A stretch of DNA of 64,000 bases, taken from Thalassolituus oleivorans MIL-1. GTDB taxonomy: Bacteria; Pseudomonadota; Gammaproteobacteria; Pseudomonadales; Oceanobacteraceae. Location of the stretch: positions 2,188,883 to 2,252,882 of the forward strand of contig NC_020888.1 of NCBI RefSeq assembly GCF_000355675.1, given 5' to 3'. Of the stretch, positions 40,308 to 49,650 are shown piece after piece. Below the pieces are notes generated by a model. That model was not told where the DNA came from. It was given only the letters and a program-made list of their open reading frames with translations, and did no database searches. Numbering within the stretch: position 1 is the first letter of the stretch; each line of letters opens with the position of its first letter. The position numbers were made by a program, and so were the translations under genes.

Positions 40308-41264
40308 ATGAAAACACATGAAAACCTTTGGCCTGCGGAATTAGCCCAAGACTCCGAAGATCTGGCCTTGTTGGATCAAGCCAGTGTCGTTTTGAGTAAC
40401 TTTCCGAAGACTTGGTTATGCCAATGGCAAGAGGTTTGGCTGCCGCTTGCAGGATGGCTCGCTAGCAAGAAGCGATATGCAGCACTGCCGCCCATTATTG
40501 GCATTCATGGCGGGCAAGGTTCAGGAAAGTCCACTCTCAGTTTAGCCTTAGCCAAAATCTATAAAGAAGCCTTTAACTGGAACGTCGCTATCGTTTCCAT
40601 TGACGATTTGTACCTAACTCACGCCGAACGCGAAGAACTTGCAGCTACTGTTCACCCATTATTAATTACTCGTGGCGTACCGGGCACGCATGATTATGAA
40701 CTAGGACAAACCCTATTCGGCAAATTACGGCGCTTAAGCGCGGGCCATAAAGTAGCCATTCCAGCGTTCGATAAGGTATCCGATGATCGCTTGCCAGAAG
40801 ATCAATGGCATCAAATAGAAGGTCCTATCGACATGATTCTGTTTGAGGGTTGGTGTGTTGGCTGTCAGGCCGTTCCAGAACAAGCATTAGAGCAGCCAAT
40901 CAATGACTTAGAAGAAAAAGAAGACATTGGCGGACACTGGCGACGCTGGGTTAACGAGCAGCTGAAATATCACTACCACGACTGGTTCAATGCCATTGAT
41001 ACATTGGTCATGCTCAAAGTACCTGATATGCAAGCGGTTAGCCGCTGGCGCACCCAACAGGAGGAAGAGAATATTCGTAATCGCCGCGGTGACGGTGAAG
41101 ACCGCAGCTTGGATGAAATAGCGCTAGCCCGTTTTATTCAACACTATCAGCGGCTGACAGAGGAGGCATTAAGTTCACTTCCGAGTTATGCTGACTTAGT
41201 ACTTACCATCAATCATCAGCACTGTGTCGACAGCGTGATACAGACTGACGGGAGGCTTGCATGA
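40308..41264 (+). CDS. D-glycerate 3-kinase (plant/GLYK type)
   Basis: This P-loop kinase of 318 residues phosphorylates D-glycerate to 3-phosphoglycerate. Walker A is GIHGGQGSGKSTLS (about 64-77). Other landmarks are SIDDLYLTHAER, RGVPGTHDYELG, IPAFDKVSDDR and LFEGWCVGCQ, which match the GLYK/YggC-like family related to phosphoribulokinase. It overlaps the next gene by four bases (ATGA). The two genes after it use 3-phosphoglycerate to make glucosylglycerate, so this kinase probably supplies or recycles the glycerate moiety; that link is inferred from context. Confidence 0.9.
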   Translation: MKTHENLWPAELAQDSEDLALLDQASVVLSNFPKTWLCQWQEVWLPLAGWLASKKRYAALPPIIGIHGGQGSGKSTLSLALAKIYKEAFNWNVAIVSIDDLYLTHAEREELAATVHPLLITRGVPGTHDYELGQTLFGKLRRLSAGHKVAIPAFDKVSDDRLPEDQWHQIEGPIDMILFEGWCVGCQAVPEQALEQPINDLEEKEDIGGHWRRWVNEQLKYHYHDWFNAIDTLVMLKVPDMQAVSRWRTQQEEENIRNRRGDGEDRSLDEIALARFIQHYQRLTEEALSSLPSYADLVLTINHQHCVDSVIQTDGRLA

Positions 41265-42082
41265 TAGAAGAATCCATTCGTCCTGCCCTACCAATCGTGG
41301 TCATGACCGACTTGGATGGAACACTACTGGACCATGATAACTACAGCACTGCGGCAGCCAAACCCGCATTAACTTGGCTTCACACCCATCAGATTCCGTT
41401 AATATTCAATACCAGTAAGACCTATAATGAGGTCTATCAGCTAAGACGGACGTTAGATAACCACGATCCTTTTGTGTGTGAAAACGGCAGCGCTATTTTC
41501 ATCCCCAAAGCAGAAGGGACAGGTTACAACACCGAGTTTATAGGACTGCGTTACTCCGCCATATTGAAAGTGCTTCATCAATTGCGTCAGCAGGGATTTC
41601 ACTTTCGAGGCTTCAACGATATGCCAGCTACAGAGGTAGCCGCTCTGACAGGGCTTTCTATCGAAGACGCCCATAGCGCTAAGTCTCGTGATGGTACAGA
41701 GCCCGTTCTATGGCAAGGCAGCGAAGCTGAATTAGTAGCATTTAAGCTAGCCCTTACTGAACACAAATTACAACTTCTCGAAGGGGGACGTTTTCTTCAC
41801 GTTATGTCGCAAGTTGATAAAGCCGAAGGCGTAATCTTTTTTCGCCACCACTATCAAGAATTGTGGCAAGCTAACCCTATTGTAATTGCTTTGGGTGACA
41901 GCGATAACGACCGAGCCATGTTAGAAGCGGCCGACTATCCAATTGTTATTCCAGGCAAGAAATCGACACTTAAAATAAATAATAGTGCTGTGCAGTACGC
42001 AACGAGTCATGGTCCGAAGGGCTGGAACCAGACACTATTACCTCTATTAGAACAACTGCTGAAGGAGACTCGCAGTGGCTGA
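41261..42082 (+). CDS. gpgP: Glucosyl/mannosyl-3-phosphoglycerate phosphatase (HAD)
   Basis: This HAD-superfamily Cof/MPGP-type phosphatase of 273 residues would remove phosphate from glucosyl-3-phosphoglycerate to give glucosylglycerate. The motifs are the DLDGTLLDHDNY nucleophile, FNTSKTYNEV (motif II Ser/Thr), VDKAEGV (motif III Lys) and ALGDSDNDRAMLEAADYPIVI (motif IV). Family members often accept both mannosyl and glucosyl substrates; the adjoining GpgS-type synthase favours glucosyl. It overlaps the glycerate kinase by four bases and gpgS by eight. GGGAGG precedes the ATG. Confidence 0.9.
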   Translation: MIEESIRPALPIVVMTDLDGTLLDHDNYSTAAAKPALTWLHTHQIPLIFNTSKTYNEVYQLRRTLDNHDPFVCENGSAIFIPKAEGTGYNTEFIGLRYSAILKVLHQLRQQGFHFRGFNDMPATEVAALTGLSIEDAHSAKSRDGTEPVLWQGSEAELVAFKLALTEHKLQLLEGGRFLHVMSQVDKAEGVIFFRHHYQELWQANPIVIALGDSDNDRAMLEAADYPIVIPGKKSTLKINNSAVQYATSHGPKGWNQTLLPLLEQLLKETRSG

Positions 42083-43286
42083 TTTTTATCAGAATGGCAT
42101 CATCACTACGCTACACAATTTAGTCGATCGACCGTTAGAAGACTTAGAAAAAGAACTGATGAGTTTTTCTCGAACTCGACCAATGTCGTTAGTACTTCCA
42201 TCGCTGTACTCCGAACTTGAAGGCCCAGCGCTTGATAACATCATCACAGAACTTACCCAAGTGCCTTATCTCAATGAAATTGTGATTGGTCTTGATCGCG
42301 CCACCGAAGCCGAGTTCGAACATGCTAAGCATTTTTTCTCACGATTACCGCAACACCATCGTATTTTATGGAACGATGGCCCGCGCCTGAAGAAGCTAGA
42401 TGCGATGTTGGCCGAGCAAGGTTTAGCTCCCACCGAGCTGGGTAAAGGGCGTAACGTTTGGTATTGCTATGGCTATGTCTTGGCATCAGGTCGTGCAGAA
42501 TCCGTTGCCTTACATGATTGTGACATCATCACCTACGACCGCAGCCTACTTGCCCGTCTGATTTACCCTGTTGCAAATCCTGGTTTCAATTATGAGTTCG
42601 CTAAAGGGTATTACGCACGCATTGCCGATCAAAAACTCAATGGCCGTGTCAGCCGTTTACTCGTAACGCCGTTAATTCGCGCACTGAAAAAAGTGTATGG
42701 TTCTCTCGACTTCTTGGAGTACTTAGATAGCTTTAGATATCCATTATCAGGTGAATTTTCGATGCGCGCCGACGTGCTAAATGACATCCGTATTCCAAGT
42801 GATTGGGGCTTAGAAATTGGTGTTCTATCTGAAATGCGTCGCAACTACTCGACTAATCGTATTTGCCAAGTAGATATCGCAGATAACTACGATCATAAAC
42901 ACCAACCACTATCCCCAGATGATGCAGCGGCCGGCTTGTCGAAAATGAGCACCGATATCTGCAAAGCTATTTTCCGCAAACTAGCGACCCAAGGCGAAGT
43001 ATTCAGCACCGAAACCTTCCGCAGTATCAAGGCGACCTACTTCCGGATTGCCTTAGACTTTATTGAAACTTATTACAATGATGCGCGTATGAATGGACTA
43101 ACCGTTGATCGCCACAGCGAAGAGAAAGCGGTAGAGCTGTTTGCAGAAAACATCATGAATGCGGGCGAACATTTCTTAGCCAACCCCATGGAAACTCCCT
43201 TTATCCCTAGCTGGAACCGAGTAATCTCAGCGGTGCCTGACATTCTCGACCGTATTTACGAAGCGGTCGAAGAAGACAACGCCTAG
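42075..43286 (+). CDS. gpgS: Glucosyl-3-phosphoglycerate synthase (GT81)
   Basis: GpgS transfers glucose from an NDP-glucose to 3-phosphoglycerate. The 403-residue GT-A protein shows SLVLPSLYSELEGPAL, VIGLDRA, GKGRNVWYCYGY, the metal-binding HDCDI (DxD, about 147-151), the acceptor region RYPLSGEFSM, and IPSDWGLEIGVLSEM, which are diagnostic of the GpgS family. The start is GTG with AAGGAG upstream, inside the end of gpgP. UDP-glucose could come from galU, also in this window; donor preference is not visible. It is the last gene of its operon. Confidence 0.93.
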   Translation: MADFYQNGIITTLHNLVDRPLEDLEKELMSFSRTRPMSLVLPSLYSELEGPALDNIITELTQVPYLNEIVIGLDRATEAEFEHAKHFFSRLPQHHRILWNDGPRLKKLDAMLAEQGLAPTELGKGRNVWYCYGYVLASGRAESVALHDCDIITYDRSLLARLIYPVANPGFNYEFAKGYYARIADQKLNGRVSRLLVTPLIRALKKVYGSLDFLEYLDSFRYPLSGEFSMRADVLNDIRIPSDWGLEIGVLSEMRRNYSTNRICQVDIADNYDHKHQPLSPDDAAAGLSKMSTDICKAIFRKLATQGEVFSTETFRSIKATYFRIALDFIETYYNDARMNGLTVDRHSEEKAVELFAENIMNAGEHFLANPMETPFIPSWNRVISAVPDILDRIYEAVEEDNA

Positions 43287-43298
43287 GGCAAAATCACA

Positions 43299-43324
43299 CA
43301 AGGCTGCTATATACTGCAGCCTTG
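43299..43324 (+). terminator. Hairpin after gpgS
   Basis: CAAGGCTGC and GCAGCCTTG form a perfect 9-bp stem with an 8-base loop, beginning 13 bases after the gpgS stop. Only a short T-run follows. Confidence 0.65.
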
Positions 43325-43415
43325 TTTGATGATCAGCTCACACTTCCACTCTGACCCACATACAGTATCCCTACTGGCCGTATATTTTTTATTAGGAATC
43401 CTGTAAAAAGGCGAC

Positions 43416-44276
43416 ATGAAAACTCCGAAACGAATCCAGCCCCTAATCGACGAAGGCCTTGTCGATGAAGTTATTAGCCGCCTTATGAGCGGTAAAGAAG
43501 CCGATGTATACGTTGTCCGCAGCGACTCTGAAATTCGCTGCGCAAAAGTATACAAAGAAGCCGCTCAACGCAGCTTCAAAAAAGCTGCGCAGTACCAAGA
43601 AGGGCGAAAAACACGCAACAGCCGTCGTGCTCGGGCGATGGAAAAAGGCTCCAAGTTTGGTCGTAAGCAACAAGAAGCGACGTGGCACAATGCCGAGGTC
43701 GATGCGCTTTATAAATTGGCCGACGCTGGCGTTAGAGTACCAACGCCTTATGCCTGCATCGATGGCGTACTGCTGATGGAGCTAATAACCGACGAAGATG
43801 GCTATGTCGCGCCACGCCTTGGCGAAGTGACTATGTCGGCCGAGCAAGCGATTGAAGATCATGCAGTAGTCATTGAATACATAGTTCGTATGCTGTGCGT
43901 TGGTATCGTTCACGGTGATTTGTCCGAGTTCAATATTTTAGTCGACGAATATGGCCCCGTTATTATCGACCTTCCACAAGCCGTGGATGCTGCCGCGAAC
44001 AACAATGCAGAAGCCATGCTGGCTCGCGATGTGAATAAAATCCGCAGCTATTACGGTCAGTTCGCGCCGGAACTACTGGACACTCAATACGCAAAAGAAA
44101 TGTGGGCCTTGTACGAGGAAGGAGACTTGCATCCTGATATTGAGCTCACCGGACACTTTGATGGGCCAACCGAAGAAGCCGACGTCGATGCAGTGTTAGA
44201 AGAGATCAAAGCTGTACTAGCGGAAGAACAAGAACGCCAAGAACGGCTCAAAGATGACGATGAGGATGATCTTTAA
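43416..44276 (+). CDS. RIO1-like serine protein kinase
   Basis: This atypical protein kinase has 286 residues. The nucleotide loop is SGKEADVYVV (about 26-35), Lys is in IRCAKVYKEA, the catalytic loop is HGDLSEFNIL (about 166-175) and the metal Asp is in IIDLPQAVD (about 187). It lacks the usual DFG. The C-terminus is very acidic (DDDEDDL). Bacterial RIO-like kinases of this size occur in Pseudomonas (PA4780), but cellular targets are not settled. It is a separate unit downstream of gpgS, after a hairpin; a link with osmolyte metabolism would be speculation. Confidence 0.92.
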   Translation: MKTPKRIQPLIDEGLVDEVISRLMSGKEADVYVVRSDSEIRCAKVYKEAAQRSFKKAAQYQEGRKTRNSRRARAMEKGSKFGRKQQEATWHNAEVDALYKLADAGVRVPTPYACIDGVLLMELITDEDGYVAPRLGEVTMSAEQAIEDHAVVIEYIVRMLCVGIVHGDLSEFNILVDEYGPVIIDLPQAVDAAANNNAEAMLARDVNKIRSYYGQFAPELLDTQYAKEMWALYEEGDLHPDIELTGHFDGPTEEADVDAVLEEIKAVLAEEQERQERLKDDDEDDL

Positions 44277-44448
44277 CCTTCAAATTTGTATCGAATAGAG
44301 CCATGGACTGGCTTCTTAGCACAACAATTCTATTTTTCCTCTATCTCCCAACACAAAACATCGACTTGGCCTGATTTATCTTATTATTAAAGTCATCAGA
44401 TACGATAGACTAAGACCATAATAACTATTAACTACCGCGGAGAGAGCG

Positions 44449-45375
44449 ATGAAAGCACTTCATTGGCTACTAACTCGAACGTTTACCTACATCTCACTTA
44501 TACTGGCCTTCGTGGCTATCTACCTTATCGGCGACGATATGGGTAAATTGTTCCTATATTTTGTACTGCCATTCTACGTTGTAAGCTTAACCTTCCAATT
44601 GATTGCACCTAAGGTGAAAGCACCGTTAGAAAAGAACGAGCTGCTGACGGATATCATTTCTAACTCGGTAACAATCGGCCTCGTAAACACCATCCAGACT
44701 TGGGGTGTCGGTGTTGTTTTTGCCCTATCGTCTTCTAGCTTGTTGATCCACTACGGCATTATCGATGCTGAGTTTGGCTTAGCTAGCTTGCCATACTGGG
44801 CACAAGTAGTACTTGGCCTATTGATCATGGACTTCTTTTTCTATGTTACTCACCGCATGGCGCATGAAGTTCCATTTTTCTGGAACTTCCACGCCATTCA
44901 CCATTGCGCACATCGAGTAACCTTTATGAATGCGTACCGTGTGCACCCTGTAGATGCCATGTTCCGCCGCTACGTTCCGCTCTTCTTCGTGATGCTTACG
45001 GGTATTAGCCACGAAGCTTTTATCGCAGCTTCGATTATTGGTTCGGTTCTAAGTACGGTTACCCATTTGAACGTTGATCTACGTCACGGCTGGTTTAACT
45101 ACATCTTCGCGACCAACGAAAATCACCGCTGGCATCACTCGACCAAAATGTCAGAAGCTAAGAATTTCTCTATTATTACTATTTGGGACCACATGTTCGG
45201 TACCTTCTATTTACCGCGAGATCGTGACATGCCGACCAAAATCGGCTTAGGTGACGAAACGGGCTATCCGCTTCACAACTACTGGCAGCAACTGGTCGAA
45301 CCATTCCGTAAAAAGAAAGAAGAAGTCAAACCTGCCGTCACCAGCACAAGTGCGAAAGAAGAGGCACTGAGTTAA
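44449..45375 (+). CDS. Sterol desaturase/fatty acid hydroxylase family protein
   Basis: This 308-residue integral membrane protein of the di-iron hydroxylase superfamily has histidine clusters HRMAHE (about 135), HAIHHCAHR (about 148) and HRWHHS (about 226). About five hydrophobic helices precede or flank them. The charged C-terminal tail (KKKEEVKPAV) is probably cytoplasmic. Substrates in this family vary (sterols, fatty acids, ether lipids, carotenoids) and cannot be assigned here. GCGGAGAGAG precedes the ATG. It shares a terminator with the convergent phosphorylase gene. Confidence 0.9.
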   Translation: MKALHWLLTRTFTYISLILAFVAIYLIGDDMGKLFLYFVLPFYVVSLTFQLIAPKVKAPLEKNELLTDIISNSVTIGLVNTIQTWGVGVVFALSSSSLLIHYGIIDAEFGLASLPYWAQVVLGLLIMDFFFYVTHRMAHEVPFFWNFHAIHHCAHRVTFMNAYRVHPVDAMFRRYVPLFFVMLTGISHEAFIAASIIGSVLSTVTHLNVDLRHGWFNYIFATNENHRWHHSTKMSEAKNFSIITIWDHMFGTFYLPRDRDMPTKIGLGDETGYPLHNYWQQLVEPFRKKKEEVKPAVTSTSAKEEALS

Positions 45376-45413
45376 AACACGCCGCATAGCGTAATAAACT
45401 AGCTCAAATCGTC

Positions 45414-45448
45414 AAAGGCAGTCGCCGTTACAAAACGCGACTGCCTTT
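45414..45448. terminator. Bidirectional terminator between convergent genes
   Basis: AAAGGCAGTCGC and GCGACTGCCTTT make a 12-bp stem with an 11-base loop, followed by a T-run. It lies between the sterol-desaturase-family gene and the GH13 gene. Confidence 0.9.
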
Positions 45449-45456
45449 TTTATTGG

Positions 45457-47202
45457 CTAAACACTTTGAGTAAGCCAAACCGTTTGATAGGGGTACAAGA
45501 CTAGCTCGTCGATCAAAGTCGTTGGTTCCAACGCAAGAATATCCATCAAGCCATTTTCTAAAAATCCCAATGCCGCTAACGGCAATTTAAGTATCCGCTC
45601 CGTCACATTCGATATCGCATAGATACGTTGCGAAGCATCAACACTGGTACGCTTTAAAATAAATACGTCAGAGTTAATTTTCACCACATCTTGGCGAGCA
45701 TCAGGGCTAAACGCCGGTTGTTTGCGTCGAATCCGAATCATACGACTCAATTCGTGAAAAACTTCCGCTTGTGCCGTTACCGAATTCGATAACAAATATT
45801 CTAGCTCGTCTTTATCCCAAACCTTACGATTGATGGATCGCGTACGTCCTGTTTGCTCCACATGGGCTAAATCATTCGCCGATGCAGTAAAGCTATGAAT
45901 ATACAGTGCAGGAATGCCCTGCATCGCCAACATAATAGCTTGAGAACATAAGAAGCGCTGAACTTGAAAATGATCAACCCCGCGCCTTGTCCCCATACAC
46001 GCATCGAATAGCGTAATGTTTATTTCATATGGGCTTTCGCTACCATCGCTATTCGCTTTCATGCTCACAAAGCCACCAAAACGATGCATGCAGTCGATTA
46101 AATCTTGTACCTCCCGCTCAGGTAGAATCCCCTCCACAGGACGAACCCCAATGCCATCATGCGATGCCGTGAAGTTTAAATACGTACATCCTTTAGGCAA
46201 TACAGGAATAGAGTCAGCCCAATCCGATATAAAGGATGAATTGCCTCGATTTAAAGCGTGCAATACCAAAGGAGGTAAGCCAAATTGATATACCATATGC
46301 GCTTCGTCAGATTCACCAAAATAGCTTAGATTTTCGACAACTGGCACATTGGTTTCAGTAATTACGACGACTTCAGGAGCTACAAAATTGACGACATCAC
46401 GCAGCAGTTTTACCACCTCGTGAGTCTGCGGCAAATGCAAACAACGCGTACCAATTTGTTTCCACAAAAAGGCCACGGCATCGAGTCGAATAAAGCGTGC
46501 CCCGCGTTCAATATAAAACAAATAAATCTGAATAAATTCGAGCAATACTTTGGGATTGGCAAAGTTCAAATCTATCTGGTCTTCACTAAAAGTCGCCCAT
46601 ACGTGGCGAACACCTCGATGGGTATGCACAGGAGTCAACAACGGCGTATTGCGTGGGCGCGTGACCAAAGAAACATCCGTACTTGGATCAACCTCGATAA
46701 AGTATTCCGAATAGGGTTCATGATTACCGATGTAATCAACAAACCACAAATTTTCACGTGAACAATGATTGATGACTAGGTCGGCCATTAAATCAAACGA
46801 CGCAGCAATACTCGCAACATCATCCCAAGTACCCCACTCCGGATTGACTTGGCGATAATCAATTACCGAAAAACCATCATCCGAACTGTAGGGAAAAAAC
46901 GGTAAAATATGCACAGCGTTGACCGTTCCGGACAAGCGCTCAGACAAAAATTTGGCGAGTGTTTGCATAGGCACCTCTCCGGGCGCCTGAATACTATTGC
47001 CGTAAGTAATTAAAATAACGTCTTGTTCAGACCAGCGCGGAGAATCTGCACTGGTCGGCACTTGGAGTAACGTGCGCTGATTTGCTTCAACATAGTTTTG
47101 GCAGACACGCAGAAGGTCGTTAGCGAGTGCATCGACGTCTGTTGAGTTTCCATAAATCCGTTTTAAACGGTAAGCGAACTGTCCGAGCGCAGCATCTGAC
47201 AT
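45457..47202 (-). CDS. GH13_18 phosphorylase, probable glucosylglycerate phosphorylase
   Basis: This alpha-glucan-fold phosphorylase of the sucrose phosphorylase subfamily has 581 residues. The motifs are HILPFFPYSSDDGFSVIDY, LVINHCSRENLWF, the nucleophile Asp in FIRLDAVAFLWK (about 241), the acid/base Glu in ITETNVP (about 281) and FTASHDGIGVRP (about 346). Sucrose phosphorylases are near 500 residues, whereas glucosylglycerate phosphorylases such as E. coli YcjM are longer, which fits this one. It would split glucosylglycerate with phosphate into glucose-1-phosphate and glycerate. It starts nine bases after eda, with AAGGA, as the last gene of the zwf operon. Substrate is inferred from length and nearby gpgS/gpgP. 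Confidence 0.82.
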   Translation of the reverse strand: MSDAALGQFAYRLKRIYGNSTDVDALANDLLRVCQNYVEANQRTLLQVPTSADSPRWSEQDVILITYGNSIQAPGEVPMQTLAKFLSERLSGTVNAVHILPFFPYSSDDGFSVIDYRQVNPEWGTWDDVASIAASFDLMADLVINHCSRENLWFVDYIGNHEPYSEYFIEVDPSTDVSLVTRPRNTPLLTPVHTHRGVRHVWATFSEDQIDLNFANPKVLLEFIQIYLFYIERGARFIRLDAVAFLWKQIGTRCLHLPQTHEVVKLLRDVVNFVAPEVVVITETNVPVVENLSYFGESDEAHMVYQFGLPPLVLHALNRGNSSFISDWADSIPVLPKGCTYLNFTASHDGIGVRPVEGILPEREVQDLIDCMHRFGGFVSMKANSDGSESPYEINITLFDACMGTRRGVDHFQVQRFLCSQAIMLAMQGIPALYIHSFTASANDLAHVEQTGRTRSINRKVWDKDELEYLLSNSVTAQAEVFHELSRMIRIRRKQPAFSPDARQDVVKINSDVFILKRTSVDASQRIYAISNVTERILKLPLAALGFLENGLMDILALEPTTLIDELVLYPYQTVWLTQSV

Positions 47203-47211
47203 TCAACATCC

Positions 47212-47820
47212 TTAGGTAGCGATAGCGATAGTCGTAATGGCTTGCCAGTTTCGTGCCGACATTGCCTCCTTCGGCGTTAACCAACTTCCTCCCACGGCAA
47301 AGACATTTTTTAAAGCTAAATAATCGTGATAGGTTTCAGGGCCAATTCCACCGGTCGGACAAAAACGCACATCGGCAAATGGTCCACCTAAGGATTTCAG
47401 CATATCCACGCCGCCAGCCGCTGCTGCTGGAAAGAATTTCTGCCACATAAAGCCCGCGTCACGAACTTGCATAACCTCTGTCGGCGTCAATACACCCGGT
47501 AAAAATGGACCGCCCCACTCGCGCGCACAGGCTAAAATATCGCGGGTAAATCCGGGGCTTACTGCGAACTCCGCGCCCTCTTTTAGAGCATTTTCTAAAT
47601 CTTTACTTGAGGTCACTGTCCCTACGCCTACGATAGCTTCGGGCACCGCGTTTTTAATCTCTTTAATGGCCTCCAATCCGTGCGCAGTACGCAAGGTAAC
47701 TTCCAATAAACGCACCCCTCCTGCGACCAAGGCTTGAGCCATAGGAACGGCCGTGTCTAAATCATCAATAACGATAACAGGCATCACAGGTTTTGCGCGC
47801 TCTAACCATAAATCCCACAT
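47212..47820 (-). CDS. eda: KDPG aldolase Eda
   Basis: Eda cleaves 2-keto-3-deoxy-6-phosphogluconate to pyruvate and glyceraldehyde-3-phosphate, the last Entner-Doudoroff step. The class I aldolase has 202 residues: catalytic Glu in RLLEVTLRT, Schiff-base Lys in WQKFFPAAAAGG and the phosphate loop FCPTGGIG. AAGGATT precedes the ATG. It lies six bases after edd in the operon. Confidence 0.97.
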   Translation of the reverse strand: MWDLWLERAKPVMPVIVIDDLDTAVPMAQALVAGGVRLLEVTLRTAHGLEAIKEIKNAVPEAIVGVGTVTSSKDLENALKEGAEFAVSPGFTRDILACAREWGGPFLPGVLTPTEVMQVRDAGFMWQKFFPAAAAGGVDMLKSLGGPFADVRFCPTGGIGPETYHDYLALKNVFAVGGSWLTPKEAMSARNWQAITTIAIAT

Positions 47821-47826
47821 AATCCT

Positions 47827-49650
47827 TCACTCCCATCCTATGCTAATCGCACCTTCGTCGGCAGAACCGGCGTTGCGACGAAATACCGTAAATAATTCTC
47901 GGCCCACACCCATCGTTGAACTGCTCACATCCAAAGGCGCAAAGGCTGATATATTCCTTTGTGCGAAGTCCTCGGTTAATACGTTTAATGTTCCTGCGTG
48001 TCCATCTAAGCGAATAACATCGCCGTCTTTGACCATGTGCAGAGGGCCGTCAACGAGAGCCTCAGGGGATAGATGTATCGCGGCTGGAATCTTCCCTGAC
48101 GCTCCGGATAATCGTCCATCGGTTACTAAGGCAACACGAAAGCCTTTATCTTGTAAGTTAGTTAGTGCGGGAGTCAGCTGATGCAATTCCGGCATACCGT
48201 TTGCCCGCGGCCCTTGCCCTTTAACCACAACAATAACGTCGCAATTTAATTGATCTGCTTTATAAGCTGCCAACACTTGCTCTTGATCGGTAAATACTCG
48301 AACAGGCGCTTCGATAACCCAACGATCATCAGGAACCGCCGATACTTTCATCATGGCGCGACCTAAATTACCGTGCACTAGCTTCATTCCACCCTCGCGC
48401 ATAAACGGCGCATGTGCAGGGGCTAATACCGATAAATCCAAGCTTTCACTGACAGCTGGACGCCATTGAATAACGCCATGATCGTCGAGCCATGGTTCCT
48501 GAAAATAGTGATGTAATCCATTACCCATAATGGTTTTTACATCGGTATGAAGTAGTCCAGCATCCGCGAGTTCGCGCATTAAAAATGCCATGCCTCCGCT
48601 TTGATGAAAGGCATTAATATCCGCACTTCCGTTAGGATAAACTCGTGTCAAAGCAGGCGTAACATCCGATAAATCTGTCATGTCTTGCCAGTCGATTTGA
48701 ATACCAGCCATGCGCGCAATGGCGATTAAATGAATACTATGATTCGTTGAGCCGCCGGTCGCCAGTAAGCCGACAATGCCATTGACTATGGTACGTTCAT
48801 CAACCATTTGCCCTATCGGAGTATAATCGGGCGCCAATGCCGTTATTTCGCTCACGCGCTGCGCCGCTAATTCGGTTAATGGCTGGCGTAAAGCATCATC
48901 GGGGTTCACAAATGAAGACCCCGGCAACTGCAATCCCATAATTTCCATCAGCATTTGGTTGGAATTAGCAGTGCCATAAAAAGTACAGGTGCCACTGCTG
49001 TGGTAAGACTTCATTTCACTATCGAGCAATTCCTCTTCGCCGACATCTCCTGCAGCGAACGCCTGTCTTACTTTTGCTTTAGCTTGGTTACTAATACCAC
49101 TGCGCATCGGCCCAGCCGGAACAAATACCGCAGGGATATGACCAAAGCGTAACGCCGCCATTAATAAACCGGGAACGATTTTATCGCAGATGCCGAGCAT
49201 TAAAGCGCCATCAAAAACTTGGTGTGACAACGCAATAGTGGTACTCATGGCGATAACATCACGACTAAACAAGGACAACTCCATACCGGTTTGTCCTTGC
49301 GTAACGCCGTCGCACATTGCTGGAACACCACCGGCTACTTGGCCAACATGCCCAGCCTTGAGCAAAGCTCGTTTCAATATATCGGGATAACCTTGGTACG
49401 GCGCGTGAGCCGATAAAACATCGTTATACGCCGTAACAATTCCAATATTTGCACCACGATGACTCGACTTTAAAATCAATTTATCGTTGTCTGGAGCCGC
49501 AGCATAATCATGAGCTAAATTAGTACAACTAAGCTGTCCTCGCACAGGGCCGTTCGCCAAATCATCGGCTATGCGTTGCAAATAGGCCGCACGAGTTTGT
49601 CGGCTACGCTGCTTAATTCGCTCGGTGACACTAACAATAACGGGATGCAT
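47827..49650 (-). CDS. edd: 6-phosphogluconate dehydratase Edd
   Basis: Edd dehydrates 6-phosphogluconate to KDPG. The IlvD/Edd-family iron-sulfur protein has 607 residues with the Cys-bearing motifs MCDGVTQGQ, GICDKIVPGLL and GTCTFYGTANSNQ, and the C-terminal TDGRLSGASGKIPAAIH. Its ATG shares one base with the pgl stop (TAATG), and GGAGCG lies upstream. Length and motifs are normal for 6-phosphogluconate dehydratase rather than IlvD. Confidence 0.97.
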   Translation of the reverse strand: MHPVIVSVTERIKQRSRQTRAAYLQRIADDLANGPVRGQLSCTNLAHDYAAAPDNDKLILKSSHRGANIGIVTAYNDVLSAHAPYQGYPDILKRALLKAGHVGQVAGGVPAMCDGVTQGQTGMELSLFSRDVIAMSTTIALSHQVFDGALMLGICDKIVPGLLMAALRFGHIPAVFVPAGPMRSGISNQAKAKVRQAFAAGDVGEEELLDSEMKSYHSSGTCTFYGTANSNQMLMEIMGLQLPGSSFVNPDDALRQPLTELAAQRVSEITALAPDYTPIGQMVDERTIVNGIVGLLATGGSTNHSIHLIAIARMAGIQIDWQDMTDLSDVTPALTRVYPNGSADINAFHQSGGMAFLMRELADAGLLHTDVKTIMGNGLHHYFQEPWLDDHGVIQWRPAVSESLDLSVLAPAHAPFMREGGMKLVHGNLGRAMMKVSAVPDDRWVIEAPVRVFTDQEQVLAAYKADQLNCDVIVVVKGQGPRANGMPELHQLTPALTNLQDKGFRVALVTDGRLSGASGKIPAAIHLSPEALVDGPLHMVKDGDVIRLDGHAGTLNVLTEDFAQRNISAFAPLDVSSSTMGVGRELFTVFRRNAGSADEGAISIGWE

